Source of the DNA: Candidatus Heimdallarchaeota archaeon
GTDB lineage: Archaea; Asgardarchaeota; Heimdallarchaeia; Heimdallarchaeales; Kariarchaeaceae
Length of the DNA: 19,601 nucleotides
Assembly (NCBI GenBank): GCA_015522385.1
Contig: WAMJ01000117.1
Coordinates: 1 to 19,601 of the forward strand
Reading direction: 5' to 3'
The translations under genes were made by a program, and so were the position numbers. How positions within the stretch are numbered: the stretch's first letter is position 1; every line of letters begins with the position of its first letter. The notes under the pieces are model-generated. The model saw only the letters and a program-made list of their open reading frames with translations. It ran no database searches and was not told the DNA's origin. Shown piece by piece: positions 9,001-15,751 of this stretch.

Positions 9001-11701
9001 CCTCAAGGGACTGAACTACGGGGTCATCCCAGTCTACTACAACGTCATCGACGAGGATCTGACTGGAAGGCAGGACTACGCTGTACTCTTCACCATGTCA
9101 GGCGGTAGTACCGGTGTGGACATGCTGAGCGTGGATCTGGATGTACCTTCCCTCGCCCCGGGTGAGAGTGGATATATATCAGCCAGCGTGACCAACGTCT
9201 GGAACAGCACTCTGCAGTACATCCCCCTCTACCTCGAGATCGACGGTAGGATTGAGGGTGGGATCTTCGCATCGGATTTGGCACCTGGTGAATCGATGAC
9301 CTTTACCTACTACTGGCAGAACGTTGATTTCGGCAATTATGTCATAAGGGCGTACACGGACGTGCTCCCCGGTGAGGAGGTTATTGACAACAACGAGGTG
9401 GTCGAGGAAGTCTACGTGAGCTACGGACATGACCTTGCCATCACACTCGACATCTTCGACAACGGTGACAGCTACGTGCTCCTCGCTACGGTCAACAACC
9501 TCGGATCTCAGGTCGAGAGGGACGTGTCATACGACCTGTACATAGACGGAGTGCCAGTCTCCCTCGGGAACATCACGTACCTAGCTACTGGTTCGTTCTC
9601 ACAGATGGCGTACTTCTGGTACGATGCCGAACCCGGTGTCCACACCATCACTGCCTATGTACACCCAGTTCTGGACGAGGCGAACCTAGAGAACAACGAA
9701 GCAACTCTAGACTTCGAGGTCGTACCTCAGAATGGGGCAACTGTCGCCTTCCAGGTGAATGACATCGATACGGGCGATCCGATCGAGGGAGCATTTATCT
9801 ATATCCTCAATCAGGACACGAACGAAGAATGGTTCGAGTACACCAACAGCTCCGGCGGGTGGCAGGGCGTCCTCCCAGTGGGTAACTACTATGCGGAAGT
9901 CTCTGCGGCAAACTACACCACTGTCTCCTTGTGGTTCTCGATTGACGAATTCACAGACAGTCTCCTTATGTGGGTCGACATGACTAGCTCGAACCAGCCA
10001 CACTCGTTCGAGATCATCAGTCCGGTGGACAACGAGACGAGGAGTGGTGGTATCGTCCTCGTAGACTTTGACGCTTTGTCTGCAGAGAGCATTCTCTACA
10101 TGGACGTCTACGTCAATGGCATGTGGGTGACATCGACTGGATTCTCAGGGTACTCACTTGGTGTGCCCGTCTTCTCCAACGGGACTAACCTCATAGAGAT
10201 CTATGTCTACTGGGACAACGGTGACGTGCTCTATGACAGCGTCTACGTCGACTCCTTCGACGTCGTCCCGATCGCCAAACCCGAGTTCGGAGACTACATC
10301 TCGCTCTTCTTCGAGCTGAATGACAATTCCTCGATCCATGGGTACTACAACTTCACGTTCATGGACTACGTTTCACAGTTCGAGGTCATGGTCGATCTCC
10401 AGATCGCCTTCTTCAATGGCACAGATTATGAGTACTCGAGTTACTACCTCGTGGTCAACATCCTGAACGGTTACGTCCCCGACTCGGACATGTGGTGGCT
10501 GTTCCAGCATTTCTACATGTTCTCAGGTATGACTGCCCCTAACATAATCCAAGGACTTGACTACGCAATCCCTCTATGGCAGTGGGGAGATGTCTACTTC
10601 CTTGTCGGTGAGGACATTTGGAACGACCGGCCAGTGTGGGTATTGATGAATTACTATGGTGACATATCTTACGTCCTCAAAGACAACGGTATGTGGGTCT
10701 ACGCTAACTTCGGAGACATTCTCACAGCTACCATCATCGACTCCTCCTTCTTCGGTGCCTCACTCTCTGTGAGCGCACCCCCAGAACTCTACACGGTGGA
10801 GGGTGAGATGTCAAACTTCACTTGGTCGATAACTGGAGAGGGACCAGGTTACTACAATGTCTACGTCGATGGTATTCAGGTAGAGAACGGAACTTGGGAC
10901 ATGAGCAGTGAGCTCTTCACCTACGTCCCTGGTCTCAGTGCAGGTTCCCACACGGTTACGCTCGTTGTGGGAGACTCCATGGGCAACGAGGTATTCGTGG
11001 ACATCGCGGTTCTCACGTTCGACATCACACCCCCCGATGTAAGCTATGTAGGGAACTCTACCCTAACTGAGGGAGATGCCTATGCCGCGTGGTCAACCAG
11101 TGATATCAACCCTGGTTGGTATGAGGTCTACGTAGACGGTGAGCTCACGGAGCAAGGGAACTGGACCGACCTGATAGTCGTGAACCTTAATCACCTAGTT
11201 CCAGGCAGCTATGTCATTGAGATCTTCGTCTTCGATATGTACGGGAACATGGCCTACGACTTCCAAGAACTCACCATTATGCAAGCAGTGGAGTACAACC
11301 CTCCTTCCGTATTAGGTGACAAGGACTTCAGCTATGAGGCCAACTCGACGAACAACGTTGTGACTTGGCAGATCAGCGACGAGAGCGCTGTTACCTACGA
11401 GCTCTATCTCGGTGATGACCTCATAGATACAGGGAATGTCACCGAGGGAGTGATTTCCTTTAACATCGACGGCCTTGAGCCTGGGCGATACGAGTTCAAG
11501 CTAGTTGTCACTGACGAGTTCGGGAACACCTCCGAGGATTCCGTCGTGGTCTACGTGCTGTCATCAGATATGGAAGAGATCGTCGATAAGGTAGAGGGCA
11601 AGCTGGAGAAGAAAGTTCCTGGTTTTACCACTTTCCTAGCAATTCTCGCACTGCTGGGTCTTGGGTTACTTAGACGATTCGTCATTAAGCCCAAGACATG
11701 A
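6062..11701 (+). CDS. Giant secreted subtilisin-like (S8) serine protease with C-terminal membrane anchor
   Basis: About 1,879 residues. Start 6062 gives a clean signal peptide (MKSFLKVLIITLLLVGSPFA) with GGTG eight bases upstream; ATG 6044 would add six residues that spoil it. A propeptide-like I9 region (about 110-190) precedes the S8 domain with catalytic Asp227 (VIDTGID), His261 (NSHGTHVAG), oxyanion Asn352 (AAAGNSG) and Ser413 (GTSMATPHVSG). All four are present, so the protease should be active. CARDB-like beta domains follow, then a nidogen-like module (about 838-1010; VGSNGWMSF, APFWNDL, FEVVFFANGDILFQY), more CARDB-like domains, a carboxypeptidase-regulatory-like domain (about 1224-1300), and three Ig-like repeats (about 1573-1835). 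The C-terminus has PGF (1853-1855), a hydrophobic helix and RRF...KPK, like PGF-CTERM anchors processed by archaeosortase; whether this organism has that enzyme is unknown. Likely a cell-surface nutrient protease. Confidence 0.93.
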   Translation: MKSFLKVLIITLLLVGSPFAATGNTLAQREDATPAGEQVTNSVQSDYSQYIPKVESTTSTVEPPVGVDTTPMSFRDPIETKVELPESIVQWKEVSESIGGSLSPAVPDNAFVKVTEKRIEVTVKFTTYGYSPELRDTLMRYDAKVLKNDPTISAFLVEVPVVMLDGFVNEASGLPSVDYVEPNFYVQASYVPNDPDWPVQWGPQIIGMETAWDVQLGDRNVLVAVIDTGIDYTHPDLVDNYVPLGYDFFNNDNDPMDDNSHGTHVAGTIAASISNGVGIAGVANVSVMAEKFLDANGFGSDFDGASAITHAVDQGADILSNSWGGTGYSQLIADAVDYAISSGVIVVAAAGNSGSDIISYPAALPGVIGVSATDQNDQLAYFSSYGPVVDIAAPGVDIYSSVIGGYAYYSGTSMATPHVSGLLALLMSQFPSYTPTQLEELLYSTAVDLGDPGFDQFFGWGRIDASSAIFGLQDHNVRASISGPDYIPLNETGSFSVTVSNVGLMNETNVELAVYLNGTNVINQTIPTLNSGDSISFSYDIYGDQLVTYELFASVTPVFNETVVHDNVATKYTTVSLPIIHPSQGNVMMYYYPDMADPLAYRFEVANDTDPSAVQFDMYFYDSSARSEFFGFSLFINTYTRESSDIWGLFPYWIQTDVQIGDTIELFQKGQFVPVVGEAIIDYYGTPLDTWVVDDSFELVYFSKADGYLVKVDDYTGYTFLDMRSTNILPSPVHNLRIDFASTPYGVVGEEVLLDILLQNTGTEFEFFQVEVAIDGTPIYSQIHNQTGVGGYEFIGVPWTAPVEGYYNLSAVIFPVSNETYVEDNIVEATIGAGTLRNYDMLPTTFSWFDAVSNGENLFLTGDDIAVSVSLPFPVQFYDQFFTTLYVGSNGWMSFAEPDATEFWYDPFPTDTHPYAVAPFWNDLIADNNVYVWGTSDFFVVEYSNYYYLSGELAGTFEVVFFANGDILFQYQSINVDYISLKGLNYGVIPVYYNVIDEDLTGRQDYAVLFTMSGGSTGVDMLSVDLDVPSLAPGESGYISASVTNVWNSTLQYIPLYLEIDGRIEGGIFASDLAPGESMTFTYYWQNVDFGNYVIRAYTDVLPGEEVIDNNEVVEEVYVSYGHDLAITLDIFDNGDSYVLLATVNNLGSQVERDVSYDLYIDGVPVSLGNITYLATGSFSQMAYFWYDAEPGVHTITAYVHPVLDEANLENNEATLDFEVVPQNGATVAFQVNDIDTGDPIEGAFIYILNQDTNEEWFEYTNSSGGWQGVLPVGNYYAEVSAANYTTVSLWFSIDEFTDSLLMWVDMTSSNQPHSFEIISPVDNETRSGGIVLVDFDALSAESILYMDVYVNGMWVTSTGFSGYSLGVPVFSNGTNLIEIYVYWDNGDVLYDSVYVDSFDVVPIAKPEFGDYISLFFELNDNSSIHGYYNFTFMDYVSQFEVMVDLQIAFFNGTDYEYSSYYLVVNILNGYVPDSDMWWLFQHFYMFSGMTAPNIIQGLDYAIPLWQWGDVYFLVGEDIWNDRPVWVLMNYYGDISYVLKDNGMWVYANFGDILTATIIDSSFFGASLSVSAPPELYTVEGEMSNFTWSITGEGPGYYNVYVDGIQVENGTWDMSSELFTYVPGLSAGSHTVTLVVGDSMGNEVFVDIAVLTFDITPPDVSYVGNSTLTEGDAYAAWSTSDINPGWYEVYVDGELTEQGNWTDLIVVNLNHLVPGSYVIEIFVFDMYGNMAYDFQELTIMQAVEYNPPSVLGDKDFSYEANSTNNVVTWQISDESAVTYELYLGDDLIDTGNVTEGVISFNIDGLEPGRYEFKLVVTDEFGNTSEDSVVVYVLSSDMEEIVDKVEGKLEKKVPGFTTFLAILALLGLGLLRRFVIKPKT

Positions 11702-11782
11702 TCCTTATAGTTTGAATATTTATTCCTTATACTAAACTTTCAAATGATAACTTTTCAAGTTAAATCCGTTGAGTAGTCCAAG
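11702..11782. terminator. AT-rich convergent intergenic region
   Basis: This lies between the converging protease and Yip1-like genes. It is rich in short T and A runs and has a small inverted repeat AACTT-TTC-AAGTT (11749-11761). It could terminate both transcripts; the stem is too weak to be sure. Confidence 0.3.
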
Positions 11783-12340
11783 CTAACCGAATATTGGAAT
11801 CATCGCATAATTCATGACAACGTGGTTCACTGCCACCTCAAGCCCGAATCCCACTACTATAGACACGAATGACTTCCACATTGGCATACTGTCGTACGTG
11901 GTCAGTGCTATCATGAAGCCGATGTTGAAGATGAAGAAGAAGAGAAATATCCCGAATCCCAGCTCGAAGAAGAATCCGAGGATGTAGGCTATGTAGTTCC
12001 AGACCATGACCGCAGCGTAGAGTCTGAGGGTAGGAGTAAAGGTCAGCTCACTCCCAAATGCGTACTTAGCGATGACAGCGATGAAGTAAACCTGCAGGAA
12101 ATCGTGGAGCAACTGTGAGACGAGCATACTGACAAATAGTCCAGTTCCCGCTAGGTTGGAGTTCGAGAGCCCACTGGAAGGTGGTGCAACTCCCGAAAGC
12201 GTTACATCAACTGTGACCATGATCTCGTAGAAGAGCACGATGGCTATGGCAAGGAGCGTGAGTGAGTTTTCCTTTCCAGCTCTCTCAAACCCCTCCTTAT
12301 TGTATGTCAGTCCGGGTATGATCATATCTGTATAAGACAT
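11783..12340 (-). CDS. Multi-pass membrane protein, Yip1-like
   Basis: The 185-residue protein has a short polar N-terminus and about five hydrophobic segments: LTLLAIAIVLFYEIMV, a segment around LFVSMLVSQLLHDFLQVYFIAVIA, RLYAAVMVWNYIAYILGFFF, FGIFLFFFIFNIGFMIALT, and a last one around VSIVVGFGLEVAVNHVVM. The layout of an N-terminal helix, a central helix ending in a small soluble patch (KYAFGSELTFTPTLRLYA) and three closely packed C-terminal helices resembles the Yip1 domain of prokaryotic membrane proteins of unknown function. The family call is by overall pattern only, with no diagnostic residue. ATG 12340 has a TATA-like box 26 bases upstream. It converges with the protease and diverges from the SnoaL-like gene; no functional link is evident. 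Confidence 0.75.
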   Translation of the reverse strand: MSYTDMIIPGLTYNKEGFERAGKENSLTLLAIAIVLFYEIMVTVDVTLSGVAPPSSGLSNSNLAGTGLFVSMLVSQLLHDFLQVYFIAVIAKYAFGSELTFTPTLRLYAAVMVWNYIAYILGFFFELGFGIFLFFFIFNIGFMIALTTYDSMPMWKSFVSIVVGFGLEVAVNHVVMNYAMIPIFG

Positions 12341-12360
12341 CGTGTAATGACCTCATTTTG

Positions 12361-12370
12361 TGAATATAAG
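12361..12370 (-). promoter_or_regulatory. TATA box of the Yip1-like gene
   Basis: On the minus strand CTTATATTCA is centred about 26 bases before ATG 12340, implying a leaderless transcript. GAGGT, 11 bases upstream of the ATG, could alternatively act as a Shine-Dalgarno site if transcription starts further out. Confidence 0.5.
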
Positions 12371-12399
12371 GATTATTTGGAGGGCATGGAGATCTGTCA

Positions 12400-12418
12400 C
12401 AATAATTCGAAATTATTG
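12400..12418. repeat. 19-bp AT-rich inverted repeat between divergent genes
   Basis: CAATAATT-CGA-AATTATTG has perfect 8-bp arms around a 3-bp spacer. It lies upstream of the Yip1-like TATA box on the minus strand. Its right half plus flank, CGAAATTATTGGAAT (12408-12422), matches 14 of 15 bases at 5087-5101 behind nrdJ. Function unknown; binding site for a dimeric regulator is one option. Confidence 0.5.
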
Positions 12419-12532
12419 GAATAATAACATTGTCGCTATCGGAGATCAAGGAATCTCTTATCCAGAAGTCCCTTACCGTTACTGGGTACTGCTTTCCGTT
12501 GGTAAAGCTGATTTGTCCCAAGTTACTTTTTC

Positions 12533-12582
12533 CTTAAGTATCTTGGAGGGAATACAGAATCACGGATAACTATCCGTGGAGG
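12533..12582 (+). promoter_or_regulatory. SnoaL gene promoter with operator-like inverted repeat and strong RBS
   Basis: A TATA-like CTTAAGTA (12533-12540) predicts a start site near 12563. That falls inside a perfect inverted repeat CACGGATA-AC-TATCCGTG (12561-12578). GGAGG (12578-12582) is a strong Shine-Dalgarno site six bases before ATG 12589 and abuts the repeat. A bound repressor, or an RNA hairpin at the 5' end of the mRNA, would both affect expression. Confidence 0.6.
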
Positions 12583-12588
12583 CAATAA

Positions 12589-13359
12589 ATGTCAAACAAC
12601 AAACAGAAAGTAGTGGCCCTTCTCGAGAGCATCGAAAATGGCAATACACAACCAATAAAATATATCAATCCGACGAAGTACATCCAGCACAACCCCATGG
12701 TTAAGGACGGACTTGCAGGATTCGGCGAGGTCATGGAGAACAAGCCACCGAATGGTTTTAAAGTCTCAGTAAAACGGGTTTTCGAGGACGGAGATTACGT
12801 CTTCACCCACACGGAGTACGACTTCTTTGGGCCAAAAGTAGGATTCGATATCTTCAGATTCGAGGACGGGCTTATTGTAGAACATTGGGACAACCTTGAC
12901 GAGGTCAAGCCAGCCAATCCTTCGGGAAGATCACAAGTCGACGGACATACGGAGATTAAAGATCTGGACAAGACGGAGGAAAACCGCAGGACAGTGACTG
13001 ATTTCATCCAGACCGTCCTCGTTGGAGGAGAGTTCGATCATCTGAGCGATTTCATCAATGGTGATAACTACATCCAACATAACGCCTATATGGCAGACGG
13101 GCTCTCGGGCTTGAGCAAGGCAGTGGAGGAGATGGGCATGGCAGGGATTACCATGGAATACCTGCAGTGTCACAAGGTACTTGCAGAGGGTAACTTTGTT
13201 CTCGCAATTTCCGAGGGGAGATTCGGTGGAACCGACGTCACCTACTATGACCTATTCAGGTTGTCTACGGGAAAGCTGGTGGAGCACTGGGACATCATCG
13301 AGAAACTACTGCCAGAATCAGAATGGCAAAATACCAATGGGAAGTTCGGCTTTGTGTAG
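12589..13359 (+). CDS. Tandem SnoaL-like (NTF2-fold) domain protein
   Basis: The 256-residue protein is an internal duplication. The first half contains KYIQHNPMVKDGLAGF followed by DYVFTHTEYDF and FDIFRFEDGLIVEHWD. The second half repeats this as NYIQHNAYMADGLSGL, NFVLAISEGRF and YYDLFRLSTGKLVEHWD. YIQHNP and the I/L-VEHWD ending are hallmarks of SnoaL-like proteins annotated as predicted polyketide cyclase or aldol-condensation-type enzymes. These are NTF2-like alpha+beta cones that bind small hydrophobic molecules and usually occur as single domains of about 130 residues, so this is a fused dimer. It has no signal peptide, so it is cytoplasmic. The substrate is unknown. The start is fixed by GGAGG six bases upstream. 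It converges with the HxlR regulator, five bases apart. Confidence 0.9.
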   Translation: MSNNKQKVVALLESIENGNTQPIKYINPTKYIQHNPMVKDGLAGFGEVMENKPPNGFKVSVKRVFEDGDYVFTHTEYDFFGPKVGFDIFRFEDGLIVEHWDNLDEVKPANPSGRSQVDGHTEIKDLDKTEENRRTVTDFIQTVLVGGEFDHLSDFINGDNYIQHNAYMADGLSGLSKAVEEMGMAGITMEYLQCHKVLAEGNFVLAISEGRFGGTDVTYYDLFRLSTGKLVEHWDIIEKLLPESEWQNTNGKFGFV

Positions 13360-13364
13360 AGGGT

Positions 13365-13727
13365 TCATTTTGTAGGGAACCATCTTCGGCTCCACTCTGA
13401 CAGATCCTCGAGCATGTCCTTGAGATCCAGACCCTTCTCCGTCAACGAGTATTCGATGGAGACAGGTCTGTCCGAGACAATGGACCTCTTGACAAGGTCG
13501 TATTGCTCAAGGTGCTTGAGTTTTTCTGACAGGGTCTTGGAACTCATAGGTTTGAGAACCCTCAGTAGCTCGTTGAACCTATAGGGTCTGGTGGAGAGGT
13601 AGAGCTCCTTGAGGATCAATAGGATACTCCTATTCCCTATGATATGAATAGCCCTAGCGTAGGGACAATCAATCCTCTCTAACTCGTTGAACAGGCTCCG
13701 TTTGTCCTCGAATGGAACGTCTTGCAC
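13365..13727 (-). CDS. HxlR-family winged-helix transcriptional regulator
   Basis: The 120-residue protein has the HxlR signature: DCPYARAIHIIGNRSILLIL (Cys21 region), YRFNELLRVLKPMSSKTLSE as the recognition helix-turn-helix, LEQYDLVKRSI as the wing strand, and IEYSLTEKGLDLKDML. Family members are small dimeric repressors or activators that often respond to aldehydes, quinones or oxidants through the N-terminal Cys, which is retained. The start is GTG at 13727, with TATA-like ATAATATATACC on the minus strand about 27 bases upstream, so it is leaderless. It converges on the SnoaL-like gene, whose start carries a perfect inverted repeat; regulation of that gene is a reasonable inference but not shown. 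HxlR targets are usually divergent neighbours, which is not the case here. Confidence 0.9.
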   Translation of the reverse strand: MQDVPFEDKRSLFNELERIDCPYARAIHIIGNRSILLILKELYLSTRPYRFNELLRVLKPMSSKTLSEKLKHLEQYDLVKRSIVSDRPVSIEYSLTEKGLDLKDMLEDLSEWSRRWFPTK

Positions 13728-13748
13728 AGTTAGAGGATACGCATCAGG

Positions 13749-13760
13749 TATATATTATTT
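13749..13760 (-). promoter_or_regulatory. TATA box of the HxlR gene
   Basis: Minus-strand AAATAATATATA is centred 26-28 bases before the GTG at 13727 and supports that non-ATG start as a leaderless transcript start. Confidence 0.55.
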
Positions 13761-13837
13761 TGGAAAGTAAGTGTTGAAAGTAAATCACATTCATGGAATT
13801 GCTATCATCTGAACCGAGGATATCATCTCATTAAATA

Positions 13838-14421
13838 TTAGGTTTTATTGTGTATTCTTGAATTCACGGCACCAATCCAGTTTCTTATGTCACTCTCACT
13901 GTAGTTCGTTACTCGGTAGGTAATCTTCTTTCTGTCCTTCATTAACACATCTATGTATCTTATTATCCGCTTTCTCTTTGGCGTTCTACCTTCATGATAT
14001 CTAACGGACAGAATATTTGAAATAGGAGTAGAGTGGACAGTTAACCACTTACGTTGACCTGCAGTATTGTCTTCACGAACAGGAATCCCCTACTTTCGTT
14101 CAGTTGAAAAACGAAAATTATTGCAAGGGGTGCCAAGAAAAACAACATCAGTTGCCATGGCAGAGAAAAGAGAAAACCTCCGAATGTAAAAATGATTAAT
14201 AAGAGGAAGTATCTGATTGTTAGCTGTGTTTGCCATTGCTTCGAATTTATGATCCACACGTTTGCCCAAATGAAGAGGAAAATAAACCTATTGGTTTTTG
14301 GGTTGATCATCCCTGCTGAAATCTGTAAACCTACAAAGACTAGCATTGAACCCTCGGCTTGTGCATGTGGCAGAATATTGTATAATAGACCATGGGTGAC
14401 AGCTGACAATCCATTATGCAA
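13838..14421 (-). pseudogene. Frame-interrupted membrane protein with a soluble C-terminal domain
   Basis: The upstream frame (TTG 14421, or TTG 14409) encodes about 110 residues with four hydrophobic segments, the last two being IRYFLLLIIFTFGGFLFSLP and LMLFFLAPLAIIFVFQL, then NESRG. It runs on to a spurious stop at 14041. At a run of four C (14087-14090; four G on the coding strand) a second frame opens immediately after a stop and gives about 83 coherent residues to TAA at 13838: IPVREDNTAGQRKWLTV, then TPISNILSVRYHEGRTPKRK, ITYRVTNYSESDIRNWIG and AVNSRIHNKT. One extra G would join the two into one protein of about 190 residues with a membrane domain and a basic soluble tail. The single-base loss could be real or an assembly error. 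I do not recognise the family; the tail loosely recalls bacterial PH-like domains. The TTG start is uncertain. Confidence 0.6.
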
Positions 14422-14440
14422 ATAATTTATAATATTATTT
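14421..14440. promoter_or_regulatory. Shared bidirectional TATA region between divergent genes
   Basis: AATAATTTATAATATTATTT is nearly palindromic. On the plus strand it is centred about 26 bases before ATG 14457. On the minus strand the same bases sit about 26 bases before TTG 14409. Both genes would be leaderless and share one TATA element. Confidence 0.5.
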
Positions 14441-14456
14441 GTAGAGTATTTTACTC

Positions 14457-15041
14457 ATGGGACAGTTTGTTGCTTTTGAAGAAGGTATTGAGGTAAATGG
14501 TCAGACCATTTTCTCGATTGTTGATGCCATGGCCGTCCGGTTCATGACCGAGAAGATCTTCAAGGAAGTGGGCCTCCCCCCTACCTCTGAGATTGAGGGG
14601 AATCCACACGGGTGGTATCCACAGCAGAGATGGTTGGACGCATTCCGGCGGATCGCAGAGAAAATCGGGCACGCCTCGTTATTCGCGATCGGTAAGAAGA
14701 TCCCTGAGAATGCAGAGTTCCCACCAGACATCGACTCGGTTGAAAAAGCATTGGCCTCGATTGACGTGGCTTACCACATGAATCACCGAAACAGCTCAGG
14801 AGAGGTTCTGTTTGATCCATCGACAGGGAAGATGCTTGAGGGTATTGGACACTACCAGTATGAGAAAGTAGGTGAGAACAAAGCAGTGCTCACCTGCCAG
14901 AACCCGTATCCCTGTGACTTCGACAGGGGAATAATCAAGGCGATGGCCCGCCGGTTTGAGAAGAACTCAAGGGTGGATCACATGGAAGGTAGGTGCAGGA
15001 ACGCAGGTGCTGATCTCTGCAGATATGAAGTTGAATGGTAG
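14457..15041 (+). CDS. Cysteine-rich V4R-like sensor-type domain protein
   Basis: The 194-residue soluble protein has no signal peptide or membrane segment. The N-terminal half includes NPHGWYPQQRWLDAF (49-63) and a helical stretch to about 105. The C-terminal half has a conserved-looking block, CQNPYPCDFDRGIIKAMARR (147-166), and ends CRNAGADLCRYEVEW (180-194). The four cysteines (147, 153, 180, 188) and the terminal C-R-x-x-G-A-D-x-C-x-Y-x-V-x-W resemble the V4R (4-vinyl-reductase) domain ending, a small-molecule-binding fold shared with H-NOX-like sensors. This family link is from memory of the motif, not a search. Start ATG 14457 is supported by the 26-base TATA spacing. No partner enzyme or kinase is adjacent, so its role is unknown; a metal- or ligand-binding sensor is a guess. 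Confidence 0.85.
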   Translation: MGQFVAFEEGIEVNGQTIFSIVDAMAVRFMTEKIFKEVGLPPTSEIEGNPHGWYPQQRWLDAFRRIAEKIGHASLFAIGKKIPENAEFPPDIDSVEKALASIDVAYHMNHRNSSGEVLFDPSTGKMLEGIGHYQYEKVGENKAVLTCQNPYPCDFDRGIIKAMARRFEKNSRVDHMEGRCRNAGADLCRYEVEW

Positions 15042-15117
15042 CTCCGCCAGAAAGATTGCTTAACACATGCAATGGTATTGTGTTCTTGTTTACTGCGAAC
15101 ATCCTTCCAACGATGGC

Positions 15118-15409
15118 TTAGTTGACTGATCTTGAATCAAGGTAACTTGTCAGGCTCAGAAGGATCGAACTGATTTGGTCTTCAGTCATCCATGTATCTC
15201 TCTTTCTCATTTTCAGTCCAAAGACTATGAAAATCTCACACTCCTTGATCCAAGCATCTCTCCTTGAGTGGATCACCTCTCTGATAATCTGATGTTTCCT
15301 CTCCCTTAATTGTTTCTTGTTCGGAGGCAGTTTCAAAAGATATACTGGAAAGAAAGACAAAATAAGCGTAGTCCACCAAGGATGTTTCCTACTTGTCTTG
15401 ACTTCCCAT
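15118..15409 (-). pseudogene. Small basic membrane-associated ORF, probably frameshifted at its start
   Basis: A minus-strand frame runs from a stop near 15433 to TAA 15118 and reads as a plausible protein: KTSRKHPWWTTLILSFFPVY, then LLKLPPNKKQLRERKHQ, VIHSRRDAWIKECEIFIV, and TWMTEDQISSILLSLTSY. The only canonical start in that frame is TTG 15360, in the middle of the hydrophobic stretch and without a promoter. In contrast ATG 15409 (MGSQDK, then stop) is 25-30 bases from a TATA-like AGTATATTATAGTA (15433-15446). A one-base loss near 15390-15400 would join MGSQDK to the RKHPWW frame. I do not recognise the product: one hydrophobic segment followed by a charged helical region. It may be a remnant or a real short gene. 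Confidence 0.35.
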
Positions 15410-15751
15410 CTATTAATTGATATTTACCTCAGAAGTATATTATAGTACATCGAAAAGAAAAAAGGTTGAATAAATTGGCTTTGAAATGTAGGTAATCCAC
15501 CTATTCCATCCAAATCATGGGTTGAATCCGATCTTAGCAAGTCATGAGATATACAATTAGGTGAAGGATCGCTACTTCCCCCTACCTTGGTGACCTCCAA
15601 GGGATAGTATATTGTGAAACCTTTGAATACAAGTTCTATTTTCTAAGCATTAAGACAGTTCATCTGCATACGAGCAAAATTAGGTGTATCAGGATCATTT
15701 CGTCATCTAGATGAATATGGATTTATCAATTATATTTTATGACCATGGGAG
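15410..15751. other. AT-rich gap with two small hairpins
   Basis: No gene seen on either strand. It holds the inverted repeats TAGGT-AATCC-ACCTA (15489-15503) and CCTTGG-TGACCT-CCAAGG (15585-15602). The second is GC-rich and followed by AT-rich sequence. TATA-like sequences at 15433-15446 (minus) and around 15721-15739 (plus) may serve the two broken ORFs flanking this gap. Confidence 0.45.

Noticed and set aside
9157..9430. Minus-strand ORFs inside the protease gene
   Set aside because: They are shadows of the well-supported 1,879-codon gene, with no motif or promoter.
12360..12569. 69-codon plus-strand ORF between the Yip1-like and SnoaL-like genes
   Set aside because: It spans the Yip1-like promoter, the AT-rich inverted repeat and the SnoaL promoter; its translation has no protein-like pattern.
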